DNA of 64,000 bases from [Lactobacillus] rogosae (GCA_900112995.1 FONU01000019.1:16639-80638), one strand, 5' to 3'; numbered from the stretch's first letter, positions 35,793 to 46,103 are shown. A program made the numbers and translations. The notes: generated by a model not told the origin, from the sequence alone.

Positions 35793-36074
35793 CTAAAATG
35801 TTAATGTTGAAATTCTGTCAAGTATCTTATCCGCAACATCTTCAGAACTTATATTATATGTTCCGGCCTGAATACGTGCCTTAACATCATTAACCATATC
35901 CATTCTGACATCTGATGTAGAAGCCACTGCTGACTTCGCTACCTGATACAGCTTAGCTGTATCTGAAATCTCATACTTGTCATTCTCTTTCTTATTAGTA
36001 ACAACCTTATTATTCTTAGAATAAGAACTTGTCTTATATATCTGACTCACAGCATTATAAGCATCTATACGCAT
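35793..36074 (-). CDS. flgM: Anti-sigma-28 factor FlgM
   Basis: I start at 36074, where GAGG lies upstream of the ATG, giving 93 residues; the frame is open to 36101. The N-terminal MRIDAYNAVSQIYKTSS is typical of clostridial FlgM, and the C-terminal helices (KYEISDTAKLYQVAKSAV, RMDMVNDVKARIQAGTYNIS, DVADKILDRI) form the sigma-binding region. FlgM holds sigma-28 until the hook is complete and FlgM is secreted. The gene has its own sigma-28-like promoter, giving feedback. Confidence 0.92.
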   Translation of the reverse strand: MRIDAYNAVSQIYKTSSYSKNNKVVTNKKENDKYEISDTAKLYQVAKSAVASTSDVRMDMVNDVKARIQAGTYNISSEDVADKILDRISTLTF

Positions 36075-36194
36075 ACTTACCGCCTCACTTTCTATCTTCA
36101 AAGTCTTGTAAGAACCGTTATCAAAGGTGTCTGCAACAAATATTCCAGTCCTTAACTGCCTTATTACAGCTCAGTTCTCTGCTTTATGATTAAG

Positions 36195-36221
36195 TTATCG
36201 GTAATAATCTGTTATCTCTTA
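36195..36221 (-). promoter_or_regulatory. Sigma-28-like promoter of flgM operon
   Basis: Minus-strand TAAG (36221-36218), 16 bases, then CCGATAA (36201-36195). This matches the promoters of both flagellins. It lies between yvyF and flgM and would start the flgM-flgN transcript. Confidence 0.75.
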
Positions 36222-36256
36222 ACCCCATTTTATAATTAATTTAGATACAAATACAA

Positions 36257-36679
36257 TTAGTTCTTATCAAGAAATCTCATCTTGGCATCGGCTGACGATA
36301 ATCTCTTTTCCATATGTTCAACAGCGGCATTAGACTCACCATACATTGAGCCAAGGTTATTAGCCATTTTATTCTTACATCTTTCACAGAAACGTCCACT
36401 TTTTATCGATGCTCCACATCTCTCACATGTAATTCCAATCGGAGAATCATCAGCTATTACAAGCCTCTCGTCTCTTATCCACTGTTCAATCTGTCTTGTG
36501 CTTACGTCACATTCCTCTGCAACCTCTGTCATTGTTGCATTATGGTGATCCTGTATGTATTCCTTAACTTCAAGATACTTTTCTTCAATCTTCTCTATGC
36601 AATTAGGGCAAAGATTACGATATGGACCTCCTATATAATTATATAATTTGCCACAGCCTCTGCAATTTCTTACTTCCAT
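36257..36679 (-). CDS. yvyF: YvyF-type flagellar-operon zinc protein
   Basis: The 140-residue protein has an N-terminal cysteine pair set (NCRGCGKLYNYIGGPYRNLC followed by PNC), a helix-turn-helix-like centre (TMTEVAEECDVSTRQIEQWI) and a second zinc-ribbon (CERCGASIKSGRFCERC). This is the pattern of the flagellar-operon protein between comFC and flgM in Bacilli and Clostridia. It may regulate flagellar genes, but its function is not established. It is 29 bases downstream of comFC. Confidence 0.85.
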   Translation of the reverse strand: MEVRNCRGCGKLYNYIGGPYRNLCPNCIEKIEEKYLEVKEYIQDHHNATMTEVAEECDVSTRQIEQWIRDERLVIADDSPIGITCERCGASIKSGRFCERCKNKMANNLGSMYGESNAAVEHMEKRLSSADAKMRFLDKN

Positions 36680-36707
36680 AATATTCCTCCGTTCTTGTTA
36701 CCTGTAG

Positions 36708-37454
36708 TCAAAATCCTCTGCCAACGCAGAGTGTAACAGCATATACTTCTTTTACTCCTGCCCTCTTAAGACATTCTGCACACGCATCAATAGTTGTTCC
36801 CGTTGTATATATGTCATCTACTATTAATACTTTATTATATATTATAACATTACCAGCTATTTTAAAAGCCTTTTCAAGATTTTTAGTTCTCTGGATATCA
36901 TTAAGATCTTTCATCGGGCTTGTGGCCCTTGTTCTAATCAGACTATGTTCATTGTATTCTATATTAAGCTTCTTACTAAGGCTTTCCGCTATAAGTCCTG
37001 CCTGATTATAGCCTCGTGACTTTAATTTGGATACATGAATTGGAACCGGCATAATCACATCAGGCTGCCACATATTTATTACATCACCGTACCTGCCTGA
37101 TATTTCATCTGCGTATACCTCTGCATATTCACGCTTATTATGATATTTAAAATTATAGATAGATTGTTTTATCCCCTCTGAATACTCATACACACTCACT
37201 GCCTGATTAAACAAATGCTGTTTATCCGTGCAGTCCTTACAATATTCCCTGTTATCGTCCTCTAATGCTTTGCCGCATTTAAGGCATGCAGGCTCTTTAA
37301 TATATGTTATATATTTAAGACACCACGGACATATATTTACCTTCCTGTTATCAATAACAGGCCTGGGATTTGAACATATCGGACACGCAGGCGGAAACAA
37401 TATATCTTTCACACCCGCTGCTATCCTTTTATATATTATGTCGTATTTATTCAA
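36708..37454 (-). CDS. comFC: ComFC-family phosphoribosyltransferase-like protein
   Basis: The 248-residue protein has an N-terminal zinc-finger region (CPICSNPRP, CPWCLKYI, CLKCGKALE, CKDC) and a C-terminal phosphoribosyltransferase domain with the PRPP loop VLIVDDIYTTGTTIDACAEC. ComFC works in DNA uptake during transformation; homologues occur in many non-competent Firmicutes. It overlaps recD2 by 8 bases, so the two are coupled, both linked to DNA handling. Confidence 0.92.
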   Translation of the reverse strand: MNKYDIIYKRIAAGVKDILFPPACPICSNPRPVIDNRKVNICPWCLKYITYIKEPACLKCGKALEDDNREYCKDCTDKQHLFNQAVSVYEYSEGIKQSIYNFKYHNKREYAEVYADEISGRYGDVINMWQPDVIMPVPIHVSKLKSRGYNQAGLIAESLSKKLNIEYNEHSLIRTRATSPMKDLNDIQRTKNLEKAFKIAGNVIIYNKVLIVDDIYTTGTTIDACAECLKRAGVKEVYAVTLCVGRGF

Positions 37455-39711
37455 TATTTTTTATTTCCTTTATCCTCTCATCTAAAGACGAATATCTTCT
37501 TGTTTCAGATACATTTTCTGCCATCTGGTTAAAAATTCGTTCATCACCTATCATACATACACACTTTCTTGCCCTTGTAACAGCCGTATAAAGTATGTTT
37601 CTGTTCATAAGCATTCTTGGTCCCTGATACATCGGTATTATAACCGCAGGATATTCACTTCCCTGTGCCTTATGTACAGTTATCGCATATGCAAGTTCAA
37701 GCTCATCAAGCTGTGTAAACTCATAATCAACATATCTTCCATCTTCAAATTTGACAGTAACACTCTGATTATAATTGTTGATATCATCAATAATTCCAGT
37801 ATCACCATTAAACACTCCACTGCCTTGCTCTATCGCAATGCCATAGCGGTTCTTTTTCTCCCATTCGAGCTGATAGTCATTCTTAATCTGCATAACCTTA
37901 TCGCCCTCACGGAATATCGTATCGCCAACTTTCTTCTCCATTTTGCCACTGTCCGGCGGATTAAGATATTCCTGCATTACAGTGTTAAGCCTGTCAACTC
38001 CGACAGATGATTTTCTTGATGGTGTCAAAATCTGAAGTTCACTCACATCTGCATTAACATACTTTGGAAGCTTCTCACTTATAACAGTCTTCATAGCCGC
38101 AATTATTGCATCTGGTCCATTTCTATGTATAAACAGGAAATCCTTACTGTATTTATTAAGTGTCACCTTATCGCCTTTATTAATCTTATGGGCATTAGTT
38201 ATAATCTCGCTCTCAGCCGCCTGCCTGAATATCTTTTCAAGCTTAACAACAGGAAAGCACTCAGATGCTATTATGTCTTTAAGAACATTTCCTGGTCCAA
38301 CACTTGGAAGCTGGTCAACATCACCTACAAGTATAAGTCTTGTTCCAACTGCTACTGCTTTAAGAAGCGAATTCATAATATTAATATCAACCATTGACAT
38401 CTCATCTACAATTATTACATCTGCTTCCAACGGGTTGTCTTCATTTCTGTCAAAGCTCATTCCAAGGCTTGATGTCTGATTTTTCTTGTCTTCTTTATCA
38501 GCCATAGTGCTTCCAACTATTTCAAGAAGTCTGTGAATTGTCTGTGCCTCAAAACCACACGTTTCTGTCATTCTCTTGGCAGCTCTTCCTGTCGGTGCCG
38601 CAAGCCTTATCTCAAGACCTTCCATCTCAAAATATTTAATTATCGTATTAATTGTTGTTGTCTTACCGGTTCCCGGTCCACCTGTTATTATAACAAGTCC
38701 GTTAAGTGCAGCTTTTACAACAGCTTCTTTTTGTATGTCATCAAGCACAATGCCCTCTGATCGTTCAATCCCTGCTATTCTGTTATTGACCTCGTTGATA
38801 TTTTCATCGCATTTTATATCAAGTCCTGCCAATGCCCTTGCAACATTCTGTTCCATATAGAAATACATCGCAGAATACACATTTTTAGATTCTCCCTCTG
38901 TTCTTACAACAATCTTCTTATCTATAGCAAGATCCATAAGAAACTTATCATAATCAGCAATGTCAATAAGCAGAAGTGATGATACCTGCCTCTTTAATTC
39001 TTCATAAGGAAGATACACGTGTCCCTGCAATGCCGCCTGATTAAGGCAATAAAACATTCCGCTTCTTATTCTGAACTCCGAATCAACCTTAATTCCAACT
39101 CTGGAAGCGATCTCATCAGCCGTCTTAAAGCCTACGCCCTCAATATCATCAGCCAGCCTGTACGGATTTTGTTCTATGATTGTGTAAATATCATTGCCAT
39201 ATCTTTTAAATATTTTATTGGCTAAATTCATCTGGATTCCATAATTCTGCAGAAACATCATCGCACGACGCATATCGTGCTTATCCGCAAGCTGGTTAGC
39301 AATGTCCATTGCTTTAGCTATGCTTATCCCTTTAATCTCTGCAAGACGTTCTGGTTCATCTTCCATAATGCGGAATGTATCATCGCCAAATGTATCTACT
39401 ATACGTTCAGCCATCTTGCTGCCTATTCCTTTAACTGCACCAGAACTTAGATAACGCCTCACTGACTCCTTGTCCGCCGGCGCCTTGAATTCATAAGAAG
39501 AAATCTTAAACTGCATATAATATACTGCGTGTTTGACAAATTCGCCATTCGCAGTAATAAATTCACCTGTGTTGATATAACTTAACGTACCAACACAGGT
39601 GACATCTTCACCCTGATATATTATCTCAAATACTGTATATCCATTGTCTTCATTACGATAAATTATATTATCTATAAATCCTTCAACGTATTTAACAGAC
39701 TCGTAATCCAA
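37447..39711 (-). CDS. recD2: RecD2-type SF1 DNA helicase
   Basis: The 754-residue protein has an N-terminal OB-like region, helix-hairpin-helix repeats (AVKGIGSKMAERIVDTFG, IEGVGFKTADEIASRVG) and the SF1B helicase core: Walker A GGPGTGKTTTIN near 345, Walker B VDEMSMVD near 425, motif III VGDVDQLPSVGPG, and AITVHKAQGSEYPAVIIP near 685. It is a 5'-3' helicase in replication-fork and recombination repair, acting without RecBC. It overlaps comFC. Confidence 0.95.
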   Translation of the reverse strand: MDYESVKYVEGFIDNIIYRNEDNGYTVFEIIYQGEDVTCVGTLSYINTGEFITANGEFVKHAVYYMQFKISSYEFKAPADKESVRRYLSSGAVKGIGSKMAERIVDTFGDDTFRIMEDEPERLAEIKGISIAKAMDIANQLADKHDMRRAMMFLQNYGIQMNLANKIFKRYGNDIYTIIEQNPYRLADDIEGVGFKTADEIASRVGIKVDSEFRIRSGMFYCLNQAALQGHVYLPYEELKRQVSSLLLIDIADYDKFLMDLAIDKKIVVRTEGESKNVYSAMYFYMEQNVARALAGLDIKCDENINEVNNRIAGIERSEGIVLDDIQKEAVVKAALNGLVIITGGPGTGKTTTINTIIKYFEMEGLEIRLAAPTGRAAKRMTETCGFEAQTIHRLLEIVGSTMADKEDKKNQTSSLGMSFDRNEDNPLEADVIIVDEMSMVDINIMNSLLKAVAVGTRLILVGDVDQLPSVGPGNVLKDIIASECFPVVKLEKIFRQAAESEIITNAHKINKGDKVTLNKYSKDFLFIHRNGPDAIIAAMKTVISEKLPKYVNADVSELQILTPSRKSSVGVDRLNTVMQEYLNPPDSGKMEKKVGDTIFREGDKVMQIKNDYQLEWEKKNRYGIAIEQGSGVFNGDTGIIDDINNYNQSVTVKFEDGRYVDYEFTQLDELELAYAITVHKAQGSEYPAVIIPMYQGPRMLMNRNILYTAVTRARKCVCMIGDERIFNQMAENVSETRRYSSLDERIKEIKNIE

Positions 39712-39794
39712 TCTGCTTCCCTCTCTTTAATAATATATTAATATTAAAACCACATTGTGTTTAATAAAACCGTCCACTTAAAACACACTGCAAT

Positions 39795-40202
39795 CTATAA
39801 ATCTGAAGAATAATTACGCTTCATCTGTTCATATAATGTCTGGGCTATTCCAAGTCCTTTCCCATTATTAGACTCTGTAAATACTTCTGCGTAGTTCTTT
39901 ATCATCTCATCGCCAAAGTAACTTCCCATTGTACTCATAGCCGAATCCGAACTGCCTGAAATAGATGCCATACTGCTGAATAAAGATGAGTCGTCGTCAT
40001 CATCTGCATCTATCTTAGCCATTTTCTGCATTGACTTTAACATCTGCTCAACAAAGTAGCTTTCAAAGTCCTTGCACACGCTCATAAGTTCATCGTCTGA
40101 TGCCTGTGAGAAATCTGTACTTGTAAGCTTATCACTAAGCTGTGATGAAGTTTTATCATATGTATCTGCATAACTTGTACTTATTGATGTTGAATAATCC
40201 AT
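39795..40202 (-). CDS. flgJ: FlgJ-like rod-binding protein
   Basis: The 135-residue protein matches the N-terminal rod-binding domain of FlgJ: DDELMSVCKDFESYFVEQMLKSMQKM near residue 38, followed by SYFGDEMIKNYAEVF and GKGLGIAQTLYEQMKR. The muramidase domain of enterobacterial FlgJ is absent, as is common in Firmicutes. It caps the growing rod in the cell wall. It lies 43 bases downstream of the FlgG-like gene. Confidence 0.88.
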   Translation of the reverse strand: MDYSTSISTSYADTYDKTSSQLSDKLTSTDFSQASDDELMSVCKDFESYFVEQMLKSMQKMAKIDADDDDDSSLFSSMASISGSSDSAMSTMGSYFGDEMIKNYAEVFTESNNGKGLGIAQTLYEQMKRNYSSDL

Positions 40203-40245
40203 ACCTATTCTCCCTTGTCATTACTGCAAATCATATCTATTTTAT

Positions 40246-41061
40246 TTATCTCTTTAATGAGTTAGCCTGTTCCATCATTGTATCTGATGTTGTGATTGCC
40301 TTAGAACATAACTCATATGCTCTCTGTGCTGTAATAAGGTTAACCATCTCTGTTGCCACCTGTACATTTGACGCTTCAAGATAATTCTGCTTTAACTGAC
40401 TCTTCTTAGCAACTCCGTCAGTCTCCTCATTCATTGGAACTCCTGATGCTTCAGTCTCTGCAAGATAGTTACCACCAAGCTTATCAAGACCTGATGGATT
40501 AGCGAACTGGAAAAGTCCTATCTTAACACCTATATTAGCAAGATTACCATCTTCACCTGGATACATAAGGTCACCCTCTGATGATACCTTAATATTAGCC
40601 GCATTGTAATCTGATGATAATACGATTGGCTGTCCATCTGTGCTAAGTACAGGATAACCATCTGCTGTACATAACATCATTCCTTCTGTTGCTGTTGAGA
40701 AGTAGAAATTACCATTACGTGTATATACTGTCTCACCTTCTTCATTCTGTACAGCAAATAATCCGTCACCACTAATCGCAAAATCAGTTGAGCTGTCACT
40801 TGCATTCATAGCACCCTGTGTAAAATGTGATGTAACTGACGCAACTCTTGCACCAAGTCCTACCTGTGCAGCTACCGGCTTATATTCTCCATTCGCAGAT
40901 GTTGTTCTCGACTGGAGATTCTGATATAATAATGATTTAAATTCTGTTGATTCTGACTTATAACCGACCGTATTAACATTAGCCAGATTATTAGATATTG
41001 TATCTACACTTGTCTGCTGTGCCATCATTCCTGATGCAGCAGTCCATAATGATCTCATCAT
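40246..41061 (-). CDS. flgG: Distal rod protein FlgG-like (FlhP position)
   Basis: The 271-residue protein begins RSLWTAASGMMAQQTSVDTI and SNNLANVNTVGYKSESTEF, the rod/hook N-terminal motif, and ends NYLEASNVQVATEMVNLITA plus QRAYELCSKAI, the C-terminal rod motif. In Bacillus, mbl-flhO-flhP have this order; this gene occupies the flhP place. The protein assembles into the distal rod outside the membrane. It lies 20 bases from its paralogue upstream. Confidence 0.92.
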   Translation of the reverse strand: MMRSLWTAASGMMAQQTSVDTISNNLANVNTVGYKSESTEFKSLLYQNLQSRTTSANGEYKPVAAQVGLGARVASVTSHFTQGAMNASDSSTDFAISGDGLFAVQNEEGETVYTRNGNFYFSTATEGMMLCTADGYPVLSTDGQPIVLSSDYNAANIKVSSEGDLMYPGEDGNLANIGVKIGLFQFANPSGLDKLGGNYLAETEASGVPMNEETDGVAKKSQLKQNYLEASNVQVATEMVNLITAQRAYELCSKAITTSDTMMEQANSLKR

Positions 41062-41081
41062 AATCTTATCCTCCTATGTGA

Positions 41082-41855
41082 TTACAATTCGGAAATACTT
41101 ACCATCTTGCCAAGCATTTCATCAATCGAATTAACAATCTTCTGATTACTTTCAAATTCTCTTGCTATGTTAATCATATCGACCATTTCTGATACAACAT
41201 TAATATTAGATGTTTCAAGATACCCCTGATTAACACTTGCTGTTGAATCTTTAAATGTTGCACCGTCTACAGCTCTGTAAAGATTTTCTCCATATGCTTC
41301 TATGTAATCATAATCTTCAAAATCTACAATTCCAAATGTATCTACATACTGTCCGTCTGCATATATTCTTCCTGTAGAATCAACTGTAAGCTTGGATATG
41401 TCTGTTGGAAGAACGATTGGATCTCCACTCTCTCCAAGCACATAATCACCATCCTTGGTAACCAGATAGCCTTCGCTGTTCATCTGGAACGATCCATCCC
41501 TGGTATAAAGTGTTGATGTCTCACCTGCTTTGTTAGTGAATGATATAGAGAAAAAGCCATCGCCTGCAAGTGCAAAATCATAAGAACTCTCAGTATTCTT
41601 TAAAGAACCCTGATCCCAGCTTCTGTAAGTTTCTCCTATCTTTACTCCAAGACTCATCTTGCCTATATTCTGATTCATATAACCAACTGTCTCATCTTTA
41701 ACCTTAATCCCATATACTGAATCAAAGCTCTGGGTAGTCATGCCCTCTTTCTTGTAACCTGTTGTTGTAGAATTTGCCAGATTATTAGATACAATGTCCA
41801 GTCTCTTCTGCTGATTCACCAATCCAGTATAAGCAGTATATAAACCTCTTACCAT
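41082..41855 (-). CDS. flhO: Flagellar hook-basal body rod protein (FlhO/FlgF position)
   Basis: The 257-residue protein has VRGLYTAYTGLVNQQKRLDI, SNNLANSTTTGYKKEGMTTQ and, at the end, YLETSNINVVSEMVDMINIA with REFESNQKIVNSID. It is a rod protein of the FlgF/FlgG family. It follows the MreB-like gene by 21 bases, as flhO follows mbl in Bacillus. Confidence 0.9.
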   Translation of the reverse strand: MVRGLYTAYTGLVNQQKRLDIVSNNLANSTTTGYKKEGMTTQSFDSVYGIKVKDETVGYMNQNIGKMSLGVKIGETYRSWDQGSLKNTESSYDFALAGDGFFSISFTNKAGETSTLYTRDGSFQMNSEGYLVTKDGDYVLGESGDPIVLPTDISKLTVDSTGRIYADGQYVDTFGIVDFEDYDYIEAYGENLYRAVDGATFKDSTASVNQGYLETSNINVVSEMVDMINIAREFESNQKIVNSIDEMLGKMVSISEL

Positions 41856-41876
41856 ACCTGACCCCTTTTCTTAAAT

Positions 41877-42869
41877 CTATTCTTCTCTGTATCCTGAAAG
41901 GAATTCAATAAACTTACCAGTTCCTATAGCAACTGCTGTCATAGGGTCTTCTGCTGTCATTGTGTTAATTCCTGTTTTAGACTCTATAAGATCTTCAAGA
42001 CCTGAAAGAAGACTTCCGCCTCCTGTAAGAACAATACCTCTGTCTGCAATATCAGATGCAAGTTCTGGAGGTGTCTTTTCTAATACGCTGTGTACAGCTT
42101 CAACAATCTGTGAAGTAGCTTCTCTTAATGCTTCTTCTGTCTCTTCAGATGTAACTTCAACTGTCTTTGGAAGACCTGTAACAAGATTACGTCCTCTTAC
42201 ATTCATTGTAACTACTTCTGGTCTTGGATACGCTGATCCTATCTTTATCTTAATATCTTCGGCTGTTCTTTCACCGATAAGAAGGTTGTGCTTCTTTCTC
42301 ATATATCTAACAAGTGCTTCATCGAAATCATCACCTGCAATCTTTATAGATGTACTAACAACAGTACCTCCAAGTGAAATAACAGCGATATCTGTAGTAC
42401 CACCACCGATATCAACTATCATATTACCGCAAGGTCTTGAAATATCAATACCTGCTCCAATAGCTGCCGCAATTGGCTCTTCGATAATTGCAACTTCTCT
42501 TGCTCCTGCCTGAAGAGTTGCATCCTCAACCGCCTTCTTCTCAACTTCTGTAACTCCTGATGGAACACATACGCTTATTCTAGGCTTCTTTAACATTCTT
42601 CTACCAATTGCTTTCTGAATGAAATATTTAAGCATCTTTTCTGTTACTGTGTAATCAGAAATAACGCCCTGACGAAGAGGTCGTACAGCGACAATATTAC
42701 CAGGTGTTCTACCAAGCATAAGTCTTGCTTCCTCTCCGATAGCTTTAATCTTATTAGTATCTCTGTCAAAGGCAACAACTGATGGCTCTTTTAACACAAC
42801 ACCCTTTCCTTTTATATATACAAGAATACTTGCAGTACCTAAATCAATACCAATATCAGTAGATAACAT
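41877..42869 (-). CDS. mbl: MreB/Mbl-family cell-shape protein
   Basis: The 330-residue actin-like protein has phosphate-1 STDIGIDLGTASILVYIKG, phosphate-2 MIVDIGGGTTDIAVISLGG, adenosine motif GIVLTGGGSLLSGLEDLIE and PGNIVAVRPLRQGVISDY, all standard for MreB. It polymerises on the inner membrane face and directs lateral wall synthesis. Linkage to flhO-like and flhP-like rod genes and to spoIIID points to the Mbl branch rather than the division-linked MreB. Confidence 0.92.
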   Translation of the reverse strand: MLSTDIGIDLGTASILVYIKGKGVVLKEPSVVAFDRDTNKIKAIGEEARLMLGRTPGNIVAVRPLRQGVISDYTVTEKMLKYFIQKAIGRRMLKKPRISVCVPSGVTEVEKKAVEDATLQAGAREVAIIEEPIAAAIGAGIDISRPCGNMIVDIGGGTTDIAVISLGGTVVSTSIKIAGDDFDEALVRYMRKKHNLLIGERTAEDIKIKIGSAYPRPEVVTMNVRGRNLVTGLPKTVEVTSEETEEALREATSQIVEAVHSVLEKTPPELASDIADRGIVLTGGGSLLSGLEDLIESKTGINTMTAEDPMTAVAIGTGKFIEFLSGYREE

Positions 42870-43380
42870 ACTGTTCTCCTCCCTAATCTTCTATAATTAT
42901 CCAATCTATTACATAATTCTGTTAAAGCACTATACATTAAATACTATAAGTACTATACATTGTAAAATGCTATACTATATTAAGTATAAAATACTATATA
43001 CCAGCATCACACTTTAACTTTTCCAACAATTATATCTTGTTAATATACCTGCTATCAAAAACATTTTTCATAGCTAATCAACATTATATACATAAATACA
43101 GAATTTTAAAAGTCCTAAACGCTAAAAAAAGAAAAATTTTTTTAAAAGCATAAAATAGCATTAGATTTGTGTTCGATATTCTTGATATAACACCGAAATA
43201 ATGAAAAACTCACATTATTGACAAAACCTACATAGCAGAAAATTTACATTTGCATTCTTACAAAAAATCAAAATATGGCGGATACATTTTACTAATTCTA
43301 AAATGTATCCGCCATATATCCATTATAATTATATTAATTCCTATAATTTAACTAATTTAATCCATCCAATTATATCTTTA
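42870..43380. other. Long AT-rich intergenic region before mbl, with metK terminator
   Basis: No gene is seen here. The left part (42893-43010) has repeated short motifs around ACTATA and TATACATT and must contain the mbl promoter, though no box stands out. The right part holds the metK terminator hairpin. Confidence 0.5.
43266..43317 (-). terminator. Intrinsic terminator of metK
   Basis: Arms 43273-43291 and 43299-43317 are perfect 19-base complements around a 7-base loop. On the minus strand the stem is followed by a U-rich stretch. The symmetry means it could also act on plus-strand transcripts. Confidence 0.85.
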
Positions 43381-44562
43381 TTAAAGATACTTCTTAAGTG
43401 CATCAACCTTATCTAACTGCTCCCAAGGAAGGTTAAGATCTGTACGTCCAAAGTGGCCATAGCTTGCTGTCTGCTTGTAGATAGGTCTTCTTAAGTCAAG
43501 CATCTTGATAATTCCGTTTGGTCTTAAATCGAAGTTCTCTCTTATGATTTCTACAATCTTCTCATCGCTTAACTTACCTGTGCCAAATGTATCAACACAT
43601 ATAGATGTTGGATGTGCAACACCTATAGCATATGAAAGCTGGATTTCACATCTGTCGGCGATACCTGCTGCAACTAAGTTCTTAGCTACATAACGGGCTG
43701 CGTATGCTGCCGAACGGTCAACCTTAGTGCAGTCCTTACCAGAGAAAGCTCCACCACCATGTCTTGCAGCTCCACCGTAAGTATCTACGATAATCTTTCT
43801 ACCTGTAAGGCCTGAATCCCCATTTGGACCACCTATAACGAAACGTCCTGTTGGATTGATGAATATCTTAGTATCTGCATCTACCATAGCCTGGTCAACG
43901 ATTGCATCGATAACATACTTCTTGATATCTTCGTGAATCTGTTCCTGTGTTACATCCGGTGCATGCTGTGACGAAACAACAATTGCATCGAGACGGATTG
44001 GCTTGTTGTTCTCATCATATTCAACAGTTACCTGTGTCTTTCCATCTGGTCTTAAGTAGCTTAATGTACCATCCTTGCGAACCTTTGTAAGCTGCTTGGA
44101 AAGCTTCTGTGCAAGTGCTGCTGAGTATGGCATATATTCTTCTGTCTCGTTAGTAGCATAACCAAACATCATACCCTGATCTCCAGCACCAAGGTCATCA
44201 TCTTCCTTATCTACACCTTCCTTTGCTTCAAGTGCCTTATCAACACCCATAGCTATATCTGCTGACTGCTTATCAAGTGCAACCATAACAGCACAAGTAT
44301 TACCATCAAAGCCTTTTTCTGAACTATCATAACCAATCTCTACAACTGTATCACGTACAATCTGAGGAATATCAACATTTGCCTTAGTTGTAATCTCACC
44401 CATAACCATAACGAAACCTGTGTTAGTAAGTGTCTCGCAGGCTACTCTTGAATATGGATCCTGTGCATAAAGTGCATCAAGCACTGCATCTGAAATCTGG
44501 TCGCAGATTTTGTCAGGATGTCCTTCAGTTACTGATTCTGATGTAAATAATCTTTTTTCCAT
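43381..44562 (-). CDS. metK: S-adenosylmethionine synthetase
   Basis: The 393-residue protein shows all MetK motifs: [20 protein letters not shown] at the N-terminus, [15 protein letters not shown] near 120, [20 protein letters not shown], and the P-loop [19 protein letters not shown] near 275. It makes SAM from methionine and ATP in the cytoplasm. This SAM would feed the methyltransferases and radical SAM protein of the modification island. A SAM-I riboswitch in the leader shuts transcription when SAM is plentiful. Confidence 0.98.
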   Translation of the reverse strand: MEKRLFTSESVTEGHPDKICDQISDAVLDALYAQDPYSRVACETLTNTGFVMVMGEITTKANVDIPQIVRDTVVEIGYDSSEKGFDGNTCAVMVALDKQSADIAMGVDKALEAKEGVDKEDDDLGAGDQGMMFGYATNETEEYMPYSAALAQKLSKQLTKVRKDGTLSYLRPDGKTQVTVEYDENNKPIRLDAIVVSSQHAPDVTQEQIHEDIKKYVIDAIVDQAMVDADTKIFINPTGRFVIGGPNGDSGLTGRKIIVDTYGGAARHGGGAFSGKDCTKVDRSAAYAARYVAKNLVAAGIADRCEIQLSYAIGVAHPTSICVDTFGTGKLSDEKIVEIIRENFDLRPNGIIKMLDLRRPIYKQTASYGHFGRTDLNLPWEQLDKVDALKKYL

Positions 44563-44658
44563 TCTTTGTCTTTCTCCTTCTTAATATCTAATCCTTTAGT
44601 CACTGTGATTAATATCACTTATCGTCCTTGGTGTTTCCGACTTTTTAAATGTAATAGC

Positions 44659-44802
44659 AAAAACCGGAGCCCCCTAAGGGACCCCGATTGTTTATCTCGA
44701 AATCCTCTCATTGTTCGAATTCTCTCGCTCAGGTTGGCACCTTCCTAAAAAGGGGTTGCCGGGCTTCATAGATCCTATGTATCTCCACCGCTCTAAATAA
44801 GG
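44659..44802 (-). ncRNA. SAM-I (S-box) riboswitch with terminator
   Basis: On the minus strand the leader reads GAGCGGTGGAGA, ATGAAGCCCGGCAACC, AAGGTGCCAACCTGAGCGAGA, the conserved S-box core. P1 pairs TTATTTAG (44800-44793) with GAGATAA (44698-44692). The aptamer (44691-44802) is followed by a GC-rich hairpin and five U (44659-44687), the expression-platform terminator. SAM binding favours the terminator and switches metK off. Confidence 0.95.
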
Positions 44803-44834
44803 GATATAATCATTATTTAATTAACTGCATATAG

Positions 44835-44863
44835 ATACTACACAATTGATGCTAATACGTCAA
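44835..44863 (-). promoter_or_regulatory. Sigma-A promoter of metK
   Basis: Minus-strand TTGACG (44863-44858), a 17-base spacer and TAGTAT (44840-44835). Transcription would start about 27 bases before the S-box. Confidence 0.75.
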
Positions 44864-44869
44864 GTCTAA

Positions 44870-44898
44870 TTGACTTTTTTATATATTAAATTTATAAT
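44870..44898 (+). promoter_or_regulatory. Sigma-A promoter of HD-GYP gene
   Basis: TTGACT (44870-44875), a 17-base spacer and TATAAT (44893-44898). Its -35 box is 6 bases from the -35 box of metK on the other strand, so the two promoters face away from each other over one inverted repeat. Confidence 0.8.
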
Positions 44899-44960
44899 AT
44901 TTTTATCATTTAATCGTATTATGATTACTAATATTCAAGCCATATAAGAGGATTTAACTA

Positions 44961-46103
44961 ATGAACGAACTTACAATATTTATATTTGATGCAGAAGAAG
45001 GAATGGAACTTTCCCGTGACGTAATACTTAATGATGGTTCTGTCCTTTTGACAAAAGGAACTGTCCTTAATCTTGACCTCATTTCAAGAATTTCAGGACA
45101 TCATATTCTTGAAATATCTGTATATGATAAGACTGAGGCTGATTCTGCCATAGATAATCGTACTATAAGTAGCATTTCTGCTGTAGACGAAGCTAAAGAA
45201 GCTGCCAAAGCCGCTGATGATGAGAACACCAAATACTACGAAACTGTCCGTAATTCAGAAGAATTCAAGACATTTGAAGAACATTACAATGAACATATTG
45301 ACACTTTCAAAGATGACTTAAAGAAGTTAATCTCATCTGATGATGAAGTTAACACAAAATCTTTAGTCAAAAATACTATTGACATCGTTGCTGAGTCTAA
45401 CAACTCATTACAGTTATTTGATATGCTTCACGCTATGCGTGACGTTGATGACCTTACATATGTCCACTCTATGAATGTCGCTTTAATCGCTTCTGTCATT
45501 GGCAAATGGATGGGCTACAATCAGGAGAAGATTAAGGTGCTTACACTCGCTGGACTTATGCACGATATTGGTAAGCTCCTTATACCTGAGAAGATTCTTA
45601 ACAAGCCCGGAAATCTTACTGATAACGAATACGAAATCATGAAAAAGCACGTCAACTTAGGTTACGAGCAGGTTAAGAACAAGTTTATGCCTATGTCTGT
45701 TAAGGAAGCTATTCTTCTCCATCACGAAAAATGTGACGGAACTGGTTATCCTTTCGGACTCAAGAGCGATAAAATACCTGAAACAGCCAAGATTATTGCA
45801 ATAGCTGATGTATATGATGCAATGACTTCAAGCCGTATATACAGAGCTCCTATATGTCCATTTGAGGTAGTACGCCTTATGTATGAAGACGCATTTACCA
45901 AGTTTGACCCTGTATTTGCAATACCTTTCCTTAAAAATGTAGCTTCATCTTACATTCACACTGATGTACGTCTGTCTGACGGACGTGTAGGAAAGGTCAT
46001 ACTTATTAATGACAGTGCACTTCACAAGCCAGTTGTGCAGGTTGATGGGGAATATATTGATCTTTCTAAGAAGAAGGATTTGAATATTACGGCACTGTTA
46101 TAG
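44961..46103 (+). CDS. HD-GYP domain protein, probable c-di-GMP phosphodiesterase
   Basis: The 380-residue protein has an N-terminal region of about 140 residues ([20 protein letters not shown]) and then an HD-GYP domain: [15 protein letters not shown] with the HD metal pair, [14 protein letters not shown] with the GYP motif, and [13 protein letters not shown]. Such enzymes hydrolyse cyclic di-GMP, a signal that usually favours motility when low. There is no membrane segment or receiver domain. It has a strong promoter divergent from metK and AGAGGA before its ATG. Confidence 0.9.
   Translation: MNELTIFIFDAEEGMELSRDVILNDGSVLLTKGTVLNLDLISRISGHHILEISVYDKTEADSAIDNRTISSISAVDEAKEAAKAADDENTKYYETVRNSEEFKTFEEHYNEHIDTFKDDLKKLISSDDEVNTKSLVKNTIDIVAESNNSLQLFDMLHAMRDVDDLTYVHSMNVALIASVIGKWMGYNQEKIKVLTLAGLMHDIGKLLIPEKILNKPGNLTDNEYEIMKKHVNLGYEQVKNKFMPMSVKEAILLHHEKCDGTGYPFGLKSDKIPETAKIIAIADVYDAMTSSRIYRAPICPFEVVRLMYEDAFTKFDPVFAIPFLKNVASSYIHTDVRLSDGRVGKVILINDSALHKPVVQVDGEYIDLSKKKDLNITALL

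Noticed and set aside
41962..42513. 183-codon plus-strand frame opposite mbl
   Set aside because: Low-complexity antisense shadow of a highly conserved gene.
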